From positions 1 to 14,308 of the forward strand of contig LT642574.1 in NCBI GenBank assembly GCA_900128585.1: a DNA stretch of 14,308 nucleotides, in the 5' to 3' direction. The stretch comes from Stramenopiles sp. TOSAG23-3. Its lineage: Eukaryota; Sar. The notes under the pieces are model-generated. The model saw only the letters and a program-made list of their open reading frames with translations, searched no databases and was not told the origin of the DNA. Shown piece after piece: positions 7,893-14,308 of this stretch. Each line of letters starts with the position of its first letter. Position 1 is the stretch's first letter. The position numbers were made by a program, and so were the translations under genes.

Positions 7893-8756
7893 TTATTCCA
7901 ACTCCTTCAAAATCTTCTCCTGGTCTTCCGACAACTCCCCTTCCTTCAGGCTTGCGATTTTCGCTTCTTTTTCTAGCTTGGATTTCTTCGCTGTTTCGGC
8001 TTTGAACTGCTCCTTTAAAATGTCCACGCTGTTTTGGATTCGGTCCAAGTTTTCGTGGGTTGGAGCTCCTTTAAATTGCTTGCCAAGGCGTTCCTTTTCG
8101 TGGACAATGCCCGCCCGTTCGTCCCTCAACTCCGCGATTCGGTAGTCGACGCGCTTGCGTGCAGTCTCGTAATCTATTCTGTTTTTCTCGAGCTTGTCTT
8201 CCATGTCGAATTTTGCGCCTTCTACGGTGCGCAAGTACTCGTGGTTTGCAATTTGCAGGGAGACGTTGTACGTCGCCTCGCGCTCCTGCGCTTTGGTCAT
8301 GTTTTTGACGCCCAAGGTTTGGAGGGCCGCCTGCAATTCCTGCGCCTTGGAGCTGCTTTCTTTCAATAGTTTTTCTGCCCTCTCAACCTTCACCTGGTTC
8401 TCGTACTTGTCTTTCTCCGCCCTTGCCAAGGCCTCTTCTAGGGCATGGACTACGTTGTCCTGGGATTTGACGTGCATCTTGGCTACTGCCATCATTTGCT
8501 GCAAGTCCGAGGTGTTAAGCTTCAGGGCCTGCACCTCGCTTCCCGCGTACGGGGGCAAGTACGGCATCTCCGGCTTCTCTCGCAGTTCTCGCAGCTCTGC
8601 TTTCAGCTCACGCTCCAGTTGGCCAAGGAAACCGTCCAGAAAATCCTCCCCCCCGAGTTCTGTCTTCACAGGCGAGGACGACCTGACCGACGTGGCATAC
8701 GAGCAACTTAAACTAATAACACCAACTAGTGCAACACCAAAGTACAAAGTTCGCAT
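7893..8756 (-). CDS. Secreted or lumenal coiled-coil protein
   Basis: This 287-residue protein opens with a clear signal peptide: residues 3-21 are hydrophobic (TLYFGVALVGVISLSCSYA), with likely cleavage after Ala21. The mature part is rich in Glu, Lys, Ala and Leu and is predicted to be one long coiled coil from about residue 75 to the end, with a Pro/Tyr-containing break near 58-68 (PEMPYLPPYAGSE). It has no cysteine after the signal peptide. Three possible N-glycosylation sites are visible (NTS, NMT, NVS). It ends in KELE, which is not an ER-retrieval signal, and there is no second membrane segment. A secreted or endomembrane-lumen structural role is inferred; no family is recognised. On its own strand AATAAA overlaps the stop codon (7892-7897). 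Confidence 0.8.
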   Translation of the reverse strand: MRTLYFGVALVGVISLSCSYATSVRSSSPVKTELGGEDFLDGFLGQLERELKAELRELREKPEMPYLPPYAGSEVQALKLNTSDLQQMMAVAKMHVKSQDNVVHALEEALARAEKDKYENQVKVERAEKLLKESSSKAQELQAALQTLGVKNMTKAQEREATYNVSLQIANHEYLRTVEGAKFDMEDKLEKNRIDYETARKRVDYRIAELRDERAGIVHEKERLGKQFKGAPTHENLDRIQNSVDILKEQFKAETAKKSKLEKEAKIASLKEGELSEDQEKILKELE

Positions 8757-8901
8757 GGTGTTTGTTTCGTTCCGTTCCGTCTACGTCTTTCTTTTTTGTG
8801 CAGGCTTTGCTCTAAATTACAAACACACAAAACTGAAACCAAATGGATCCGCGTGTACACAGACTATATTTTTCCTCTTCTCCCCTTTTTCTTAGAGTAA
8901 C

Positions 8902-9009
8902 CTTTCTTTCTTTCTTTCTTTCTTCCATTCATTCAACCCGAAACCCTTTCATTCATTCACTCACTCGCTCGCTCACTCACTCACTCATTCATTCACTCAC
9001 TCACTCACT
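8902..9009. repeat. CTTT and TCAT/TCAC tetranucleotide arrays
   Basis: A CTTT array at 8902-8924 is followed, after a short break, by a mixed TCAT, TCAC and TCGC tetranucleotide array from 8949 to 9009. The variants occur in blocks, which suggests stepwise expansion of mutated units. The array lies about 150-250 bases upstream of the minus-strand coiled-coil gene. Confidence 0.9.
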
Positions 9010-9030
9010 TTATCCCATAAAAAGGAAGGT

Positions 9031-9038
9031 TATAAATA
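9031..9038 (+). promoter_or_regulatory. TATA-like motif
   Basis: The motif TATAAATA matches a canonical TATA box. It stands about 700 bases before the ATG of the 1231-residue gene, which would require a long leader. The surrounding DNA is AT-rich, so a chance match is quite possible. Confidence 0.2.
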
Positions 9039-9305
9039 GAGGCATCATATAAAATATAATTAAATACAATAATATAGAAGTAACATTGTAATTCTATCCT
9101 TTCATGTATAGTCCGATTCCCCTATCTAAATTATACATAATATGTATTTACAATTGTAGACTTAAACTCCAGGAGGAAGGAAGGAATATAAGAAGGAATT
9201 TAAATAAGAAGTTCTTATTCTTACTCCCCTCTTTTTTTAATCATTTCAAAGGAAAAGGAAGGTCAAATGACGCCTCATTTATATATGAGAATATAGAATT
9301 AGTAT

Positions 9306-9318
9306 TAGGATTAGGGTT
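9306..9318 (+). repeat. Left copy of a 13-bp direct repeat (TAGGATTAGGGTT)
   Basis: This 13-mer contains TTAGGG, the telomere unit of many eukaryotes, and TTAGGGTT, the reverse complement of the plant telo-box. An identical copy in the same orientation lies at 13809-13821, so the two bracket the 1231-residue gene. The role is unknown. Confidence 0.6.
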
Positions 9319-9375
9319 ATATTATTAGAAGAAGTACGAGGAGTATTATAAGAAGTAGCTATAGCCATACCTCTA

Positions 9376-9430
9376 TACGTCGCTTCGCTCTCCTTGCTTC
9401 ATTTTTAAAAGGAGCGAGAAGCAAGACGTA
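9376..9430. repeat. Hairpin-forming inverted repeat
   Basis: The arms 9376-9393 and 9411-9430 pair as TACGTC, GCTTC and GCTC blocks separated by 2-base bulges. A competing perfect 8-bp stem, CTTGCTTC (9393-9400) with GAAGCAAG (9418-9425), uses part of the same bases, so two alternative folds are possible. The segment is richer in GC than its surroundings. It lies 310-370 bases upstream of the 1231-residue gene. Confidence 0.5.
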
Positions 9431-9741
9431 GAAGACGAGACACCATTACGAGCCTGCCTCATAGTGTGAAGGGGCCAGCTGGCCAGGGCCGTTATTTTCC
9501 CTCATCATTAATTCTATTAATGTGGACATATTAATTAATAATTATTAATAATAAATTAATAATCAATATCCATATATCACACATATCACACATCACACAC
9601 ATCACCAATCACCACTACAATTCATCATACAATCATCATATAATAATAATTATAATATTGAAAACGCAACCGCGAGACGGAAAGAATGCATTGAGAGACT
9701 GGAGGTGAGTTGAAGCCACCTTATCGACGTTTGCCAACAAC

Positions 9742-12700
9742 ATGGAAAAACAAAAAAAAGGACTGCCGAAGCGTGACGAGGCTAGGGAACCGATGGACCT
9801 TACTGGTGGTCTTGGAGCCGGAGGCGATGAATTAATTATTTTGGAAGCGCGCTACGGTTGGACGCAAGATCTTTGGAATGCTAAACAATTGGCCACCACG
9901 GCACTTTCCGGATTTAAGGACGTAACTGCCATTGTGCAGGCAGACGTATCGAACAACGAGTTGCGTTTGGACCCAAAGGAAGATCCTACTTGGTACGAGA
10001 AGCATTTTGACTTTGGCATTTTTCATTATGTCGGCGGGGTTCGGCGGCTAGGGGTACGGTATAAGTTTGGGAAAGAAGGTGCGGAGGAGGTGTTCATGTC
10101 CAAGACACGTCATAAGAGACATGGCAACTGCAGTATCCCCTTAGTCTTTATCAGTGCTCGTACTGTTGTTGGTGGTGTTGGTGGTAACAAGGGGACCGAA
10201 GTTGCGACCCTTGCGCAAGAAAAAGAGAGCGAGGCCATGGTGGCCACGAGGACCGCCCTTGAGAAGCTCCAAATGAACAACATGTCGGAGCTCGTCGATA
10301 CGATCCTCTCTGATACAGGCTCAAACGAACAACGCATAATGTTCATGACAACGACGCATGTAGAACTTTTCCAGGTCTCCATGGTGCCTCAGCTGCTTGA
10401 TGCGTTTGAGATAATTGGTACACCATCAGTGGTCATCAACGCCAGAGACGCGTGGTGCTGGCGAGAGCACAATAAGACACACAAGTTTTTCGAGGGCTGC
10501 GATGCCATGGACGCGAGTGAGAGCAAGACCCTTCAGCACCAGGTACAACTCTTTGTAACTGAAGTACTCATGCCTATCATTGTGGAGAACAATGCGTTGG
10601 TTATTTGCCGGGGCAATTCACAAGATGGACTCGCTATGGCACTGGGCAATGCATTTGCGAAGCTGCGCCCGACAAATGCCATGATGCAATCTGGCAAGCG
10701 CCCACGGCTACTTGCACTAATCGATGCTGCTGTCATCAACGCTGCTAGCCGTAGAAAAGGCACTGAGATTTATAGGGTAGCACGAGCGTGCGATAAGAGC
10801 ACTCGCGGTAGTACCACACAAGGCTGGAACTGCTTCTCAGACCCTAAATTTAAGCATGTAGCCGAGGATTGGCCAGATCACCATAGACACTACGACTTGA
10901 TCCCCGGGGCGACAGACATCTTGGTGACGCGAACTGAGCCTACTCTCTTGAAGAATTCGCTCGTTCAGTTCTTCAGTAGTGGATTTGGCCAGGTTCCATG
11001 CATCAACATTCAAGCTGCAGGTTTAGAATACCCCGGGATGGATGGGTTATTAGACGTGATAAACCGTCGATCACCAATTCTCCTCCTTGACTCGCGTCTG
11101 CGCGGACGTTTTCCGCGTGCCAAGGGCTTCGAGCCTAATCAGCAAAAAGATGAGCGAATCGAACCCGATGTACATGATCCTGATTGGTGGAAACCACAAA
11201 ACAGTCGCCATTCTCCGAGTGAGCTCACGAAATCTTTTTACGAGCGGCTCAATGGAAGGCAAGGACCCCCCGTAACTGTTGCCGAGGCGATGGACGAAAT
11301 TATTCGCGGACATTGCGAGCTTCTCCTAGGAACACATGGCGCAGCGCAGATTCTTTATGAAACACACAGCGATGCACAGCCGCTCAAGCGGGGGTATGAG
11401 AAACAATTTGACCACCATATGATTGGTATTATTGCACTTGTCAACCAGGTACTTTCTGGCAAGGGTCGGTGCCTTGCGGGAGAACGAGCTCATGTTGCAG
11501 ATTTGTTTCATACAAAGCATAACAAAAAGAAGAATATGGCGAAGAAACGGGACAAATATTCAAGCACCTCGCGTGACATCAGCAAAACTTCGGTGATGCC
11601 GATCGGACAAGTTGTCGACGAATGTCAACAATGGCCAGATGGAATACCGAAGAATCACATCAATATACTGCCAATTGGGGCAGCAATTGCAGAGCTTTCT
11701 ACACCAAAAATGGAGCCGACAAACATGAAGGTGCCCACAGAATTGCCCTCCGAGGTTGCGAAGGCTGCGGCATGCGATCCCACGTTCACACAATTAATTA
11801 ACTGGCTATCTGCACTCGATCAAGTGGTAGTAGGGCACGACGACGAGATTTTGACGGGCACTATAAAGAAAGTTTGGCAGCAGGAAAAGCTTCATGAGCA
11901 TTGCATGGGAGGATTGTACGATGTCCTTTTTGACGGTGCCGAGAAAGAGGAGATTCGAGTGCCCAGGCGATTCACTCACGGGGGTTCTCAGATCCTGTAT
12001 CCGGTCGTCGACTCTGTTTGCGACAAATCGCTCGGGGGTGGAGAATTCCTCGCCAATGAAAAACTTGAGGTTGGAATGCGAGTCTATGGTCGGTCAAGGA
12101 GCACGGTTATGGCACGCTTGAAAACCCTTGCGAGCTGGCGGACAGCAGAATTCAAATCCGGTGACTCTGAAGATGACGCTAAGTGGATGCAATTACACTG
12201 CCTGCTCAAGGAGGCTTCTCGTTTCGGCGGACCCTTTGGGGGCGCAAACGGCTCCTCGCAACTGATTAAATCTGGGAGTTTGTTCCATCTCACCGAAGTC
12301 AAGCGTGTCCTTGACGAACATTTTGACCATCTCGACCGGCTCCCGACCTGCTGCACGCTGCAGGAGCTCAAAGTGATTCGTGAAACTTGGAACGTCATTG
12401 ACACTGCAGAGAAGGGGGCAAATCGTGCCAAGGCGGAGACGAAGCTCGCGTTCAAGATGAGTCTTCTACTTGGAACTGCCATTGCCAGTCTCTCAGTGAT
12501 CGCTCCTATGTACCCGGATATCAAGGACTTGGGGCCAGCAATTGTCGGATTATCTTTGATTTCCTCGCTCGTTACAAGCTTCGTAATTTATAGAAATCCA
12601 AAGCAGCGATGGGAGCAACTGCGAGCAGCTGCGCTTCTCTTGGAAAGTGAGGTATGGCAGTTCCGCACACGGACTTGCAGTTATGGCACAAGCCTCGACA

Positions 12701-13437
12701 TTGCGAAATATGGAACGCCGAAAGATAGACTTTGTAGGGTTCTCAACGAGATGCGAGTCGTGGTTTTGGAAAAAGCCGGTGTGAAGCAGACGACTTTCTT
12801 ACACGAAAACGCCAAAGAAAGTATGGCCGCGAACATTTTCAAGCACGGACAGTACGATTTTATGGGTCTTGATCAAAAGGTGACAAACGGAAAGAAAGAT
12901 AATAAGGAACCGAACGACGAGGAGGCAAAGTCACGTTTGTTGCTCCGCTCGTTTGACACTCACCACTCCCCACTGGAAGCGGATGCATATGTTACGCTTC
13001 GGTTGGATCACTTTATTCGCTTCTACCAGCGACGGCTTCCTCACAACTATAGAAACCGCACTATTGTGCACATGCTGCTGGTGCTGGGTACGTTGGTAAA
13101 TGCACTGCTCGCCTTTATTGGCCAGGTTCCGTGGGTTGCTTTAGTGACAGTCATCTCGAGCGGGGTGACTTCCTGGAGCGAGTTTGCCGGGAGTGAGAAG
13201 AAATTAGAACGTTACTCTTCAGGCATTACCACGCTGAAGAACCTCAAGATGTACTGGGAGAGCCTAGACCAGACGTCTCGTGCAAATACACAATCTATTG
13301 ACCACCTAGTTAAAATGACGGAGGATATCATTGGTGGAGAGAGCCGGGCATGGCTTGCGACGAGTCAAAGTGCAAAATCTCTTGCTGAACCAGTTGGAGA
13401 GCAATCGAGCGGTGTTGAGAACAAAAAGCGTGTTTGA
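9742..13437 (+). CDS. SLOG and tandem SLATT multidomain membrane protein (candidate sensor-effector)
   Basis: This 1231-residue protein starts at an ATG with an in-frame TGA at 9706. By eye I see five parts. Residues 31-118 resemble the DUF3395 C-terminal domain of DNAJC11 (IILEARYG, DVTAIVQADV, RRLGVRYKFG). Residues 227-460 look like a SLOG domain of the LSDAT type: TPSVVINA, NNALVICRGNSQDGLAMA (284-300), GATDILVT, then VPCINIQAAG and SPILLLDSRLRG (444-455). Residues 695-790 look Tudor-like (GLYDVLFD, EEIRVPRRF, then VGMRVYGR). Residues 895-1000 form a first SLATT-like module with two helices (903-921 and 931-949) and RWEQLRAAALLLESEVWQFR. Residues 1078-1210 form a second, with YVTLRLDHFIRFYQRRLPHN, two helices (1107-1126 and 1129-1146) and E.IIGGE...W. 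SLOG is predicted to bind nucleotide-derived ligands and SLATT to act on membranes. Codon use is less GC-biased than in the neighbours. Frame and length are certain; domain names are motif-based. Confidence 0.8.
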   Translation: MEKQKKGLPKRDEAREPMDLTGGLGAGGDELIILEARYGWTQDLWNAKQLATTALSGFKDVTAIVQADVSNNELRLDPKEDPTWYEKHFDFGIFHYVGGVRRLGVRYKFGKEGAEEVFMSKTRHKRHGNCSIPLVFISARTVVGGVGGNKGTEVATLAQEKESEAMVATRTALEKLQMNNMSELVDTILSDTGSNEQRIMFMTTTHVELFQVSMVPQLLDAFEIIGTPSVVINARDAWCWREHNKTHKFFEGCDAMDASESKTLQHQVQLFVTEVLMPIIVENNALVICRGNSQDGLAMALGNAFAKLRPTNAMMQSGKRPRLLALIDAAVINAASRRKGTEIYRVARACDKSTRGSTTQGWNCFSDPKFKHVAEDWPDHHRHYDLIPGATDILVTRTEPTLLKNSLVQFFSSGFGQVPCINIQAAGLEYPGMDGLLDVINRRSPILLLDSRLRGRFPRAKGFEPNQQKDERIEPDVHDPDWWKPQNSRHSPSELTKSFYERLNGRQGPPVTVAEAMDEIIRGHCELLLGTHGAAQILYETHSDAQPLKRGYEKQFDHHMIGIIALVNQVLSGKGRCLAGERAHVADLFHTKHNKKKNMAKKRDKYSSTSRDISKTSVMPIGQVVDECQQWPDGIPKNHINILPIGAAIAELSTPKMEPTNMKVPTELPSEVAKAAACDPTFTQLINWLSALDQVVVGHDDEILTGTIKKVWQQEKLHEHCMGGLYDVLFDGAEKEEIRVPRRFTHGGSQILYPVVDSVCDKSLGGGEFLANEKLEVGMRVYGRSRSTVMARLKTLASWRTAEFKSGDSEDDAKWMQLHCLLKEASRFGGPFGGANGSSQLIKSGSLFHLTEVKRVLDEHFDHLDRLPTCCTLQELKVIRETWNVIDTAEKGANRAKAETKLAFKMSLLLGTAIASLSVIAPMYPDIKDLGPAIVGLSLISSLVTSFVIYRNPKQRWEQLRAAALLLESEVWQFRTRTCSYGTSLDIAKYGTPKDRLCRVLNEMRVVVLEKAGVKQTTFLHENAKESMAANIFKHGQYDFMGLDQKVTNGKKDNKEPNDEEAKSRLLLRSFDTHHSPLEADAYVTLRLDHFIRFYQRRLPHNYRNRTIVHMLLVLGTLVNALLAFIGQVPWVALVTVISSGVTSWSEFAGSEKKLERYSSGITTLKNLKMYWESLDQTSRANTQSIDHLVKMTEDIIGGESRAWLATSQSAKSLAEPVGEQSSGVENKKRV

Positions 13438-13673
13438 TGACTCATTCCTTGGTTACCCTGTAGTACTGCACACCACTATCCTCGAACGAATGATAAATAA
13501 TGTAAAAAATTAAGGAACTGCAAAACGTAAATTGTGATGATAGTGGTGTATCATACAATTTATATATTAATATTATAATTTTAATAATTCTCTTACTTAA
13601 ATAATTTAAAGATTTTATTAATACGTACTACGATTCGCATACGAAATATACACACATGTATGAGTTTGCTACA

Positions 13674-13723
13674 GCGAACACACTACGAGTTCGCCCGTTG
13701 CACGCACGCTTAAAGAAGGGCGA
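13674..13723. repeat. Overlapping short inverted repeats
   Basis: GCGAAC (13674-13679) pairs with GTTCGC (13689-13694). TCGCCC (13691-13696) pairs with GGGCGA (13718-13723). The two stems share 13691-13694, so they exclude each other. The segment is GC-richer than the rest of the spacer. Confidence 0.4.
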
Positions 13724-13808
13724 GACTTTTGGAGAAAATAATTTTAAACGCCAATATTATAATTTAAGAATATATCATACTATATAAGATCAAACTAAAA
13801 AATCGAGA

Positions 13809-13821
13809 TAGGATTAGGGTT
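13809..13821 (+). repeat. Right copy of the 13-bp direct repeat (TAGGATTAGGGTT)
   Basis: This 13-mer is identical to, and in the same orientation as, the copy at 9306-9318. It lies about 370 bases after the stop codon of the 1231-residue gene. The pair could be chance, a shared regulatory motif, or the scar of an insertion. Confidence 0.6.
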
Positions 13822-13896
13822 GGATTTGAAGTTAGTATTTGATTTAAAATGAGAGTCTTAAAACGGAGGAAAAATATCTCGCCGGTTCCTACATGT

Positions 13897-14007
13897 CTAA
13901 GACACGTAGAAGTGGTGAAATACGTATCCTCCGCCTCCGGCGCCGAACAGGCTCAAGATGATGATCAGAGCAATGATTCCACCATCGAGTACGAAAGTTA
14001 GTACGTT
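13897..14007 (-). other. Candidate terminal exon encoding a transmembrane helix
   Basis: Read on the minus strand, these bases encode 36 residues and a TAG stop: NVLTFVLDGG, a hydrophobic helix IIALIIILSLF, a glycine run GAGGGG and YVFHHFYVS. The segment starts directly after a pyrimidine-rich tract ending in CAG (14008-14010), which looks like a 3' splice site, and the frame begins exactly at a codon boundary there. It is in a different frame from the adjacent ORF at 14019-14308. It has no ATG of its own. It may be the true last exon of that gene, an alternative end, or the result of a frameshift. The matching splice donor could not be placed. Confidence 0.45.
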
Positions 14008-14018
14008 CTGTTTTAAAA

Positions 14019-14308
14019 TTAAAAGACGAACGCCAACAAAAACACTGCAGGCAGGCACATCATTAGGCTCGCGTACAGCGTTGTTGCGGACGACAAGTTG
14101 TTAGGTTCCACAAAGTTTTCGCTTGGCGATGGTGATACCGAGTCTGGAGTGGATGATGGCGATGGTGATGCCGCACTAGGACTCTGGGAGCTACTGGACG
14201 TCGGACAGGCAGCGCCAGAGGTCACAAACGCCCCGCTGAGGTCACACGTCTTGGTCACGTTCGCGAACGACCCGGCGTTGCCGTTGGTGCAGGTGTAAAT
14301 GATGGACC
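14019..14308 (-). CDS. C-terminal end of a secreted or surface protein (partial)
   Basis: The frame is open to the right edge and 95 residues are visible, so the start lies outside the window. The visible part begins with a Cys-containing, Thr/Asn-rich segment (YTCTNGNAGSF, NVTKTCDLSGAF, SGAAC). A Ser/Pro-rich stretch typical of O-glycosylated stalks follows, and the end is a hydrophobic segment (LMMCLPAVFLLAFVF) running right up to the TAA. That layout fits a GPI-anchor signal or a C-terminal membrane helix on a surface protein. Possible N-glycosylation sites are NVT and NLS. A GTG sometimes read as a start at 14258 is internal valine, since the frame continues upstream. The real C terminus is uncertain because a second membrane segment is encoded 20 bases further on in another frame. 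Confidence 0.65.
   Translation of the reverse strand, partial: SIIYTCTNGNAGSFANVTKTCDLSGAFVTSGAACPTSSSSQSPSAASPSPSSTPDSVSPSPSENFVEPNNLSSATTLYASLMMCLPAVFLLAFVF

Larger units (their letters stand above)
8757..9741. other. Divergent spacer with microsatellites and hairpin
   Basis: This 985-base region separates the secreted coiled-coil gene from the 1231-residue gene. It contains tetranucleotide repeats (8902-9009), a TATAAATA box-like motif (9031-9038), a TTAGGG-containing 13-mer (9306-9318), a hairpin region (9376-9430), a 12-bp palindrome GGCCAGCTGGCC (9473-9484), AT-rich inverted repeats near 9515-9562 and CATCAC-type runs near 9575-9615. Short ORFs in it are low complexity and not convincing. 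Confidence 0.6.
13438..13896. other. Convergent spacer with short hairpins
   Basis: This 459-base spacer lies downstream of the 1231-residue gene. It contains TGTAA at 13500-13504, which could be a polyadenylation signal in some algae. It also has overlapping short inverted repeats at 13674-13723 and the right copy of the TAGGATTAGGGTT repeat. Otherwise it is AT-rich and I see no gene. Confidence 0.55.

Noticed and set aside
8194-8895. 233-codon plus-strand ORF
   Set aside because: It is antisense to the coiled-coil gene, starts inside it and reads out into the spacer; no domain is visible.
8939-9009. Possible CRISPR-like or structured repeat array
   Set aside because: Units are tetranucleotides without spacers, so this is a microsatellite in eukaryotic DNA.
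9104-9328. 74-codon plus-strand ORF in the AT-rich spacer
   Set aside because: Composition matches the spacer, there is no recognisable domain, and it ends within repetitive AT-rich DNA.
9702-9709. AGGTGAGT, a perfect 5' splice-site consensus, 35 bases before the large gene's ATG
   Set aside because: No acceptor AG with a pyrimidine tract lies between it and the ATG, and the frame from 9742 is open and starts with a recognisable domain soon after.
13600-13760. Possible tRNA or other small RNA gene in the hairpin region
   Set aside because: I could not assemble a cloverleaf; stems are only 6 bp and no T-arm consensus is present.

Overview
The window looks like nuclear DNA of a single-celled, intron-poor eukaryote, probably an alga or other protist; the lineage cannot be fixed from the sequence. 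The reasons are: long uninterrupted reading frames with eukaryotic families (Sec14-type CRAL-TRIO plus GOLD, a TRPM-type SLOG domain, a signal-anchor membrane protein); long AT-rich spacers full of microsatellites; no operons or ribosome-binding sites; and occasional AATAAA signals near gene ends. By eye, coding DNA is much richer in GC than the spacers.

Layout: 1-495, TTTC microsatellite and AT-rich leader; 496-1926 (+), CRAL-TRIO/GOLD lipid-transfer protein; 1927-3058, AT-rich spacer with one doubtful 70-codon ORF; 3059-4453 (-), single-pass membrane protein with a thioredoxin-like region and an acidic tail; 4454-5492, divergent spacer; 5493-7475 (+), Ser/acidic and Lys-rich protein with three degenerate C-terminal repeats; 7476-7892, convergent spacer; 7893-8756 (-), secreted coiled-coil protein; 8757-9741, divergent spacer with TCAT/TCAC repeats, a hairpin and a telomere-like motif; 9742-13437 (+), a 1231-residue multidomain protein; 13438-13896, spacer; 13897-14308 (-), the C-terminal end of a surface protein that runs off the right edge. 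The six protein genes alternate strictly in strand, so they form convergent and divergent pairs rather than a co-transcribed unit.

The standout is the 1231-residue protein. Reading by eye, I see a domain like the C-terminal domain of DNAJC11 (DUF3395), a SLOG domain of the LSDAT type (the nucleotide-ligand domain at the N terminus of TRPM channels), a Tudor-like segment, and two successive SLATT-type two-transmembrane modules at the C terminus. SLOG-SLATT pairs are known from prokaryotic conflict systems, where SLOG is predicted to sense a nucleotide-derived signal and SLATT to act on membranes. Here both halves lie in one eukaryotic protein with extra eukaryotic-looking domains, so it is a candidate single-polypeptide sensor and membrane effector. 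Its codon use is less GC-biased than that of its neighbours, and 13-bp direct repeats containing TTAGGG flank it.

I see no evidence that the other genes work with it. They look like housekeeping or lineage-specific cell-structure genes. All family assignments are made by eye from motifs; no database search was run.
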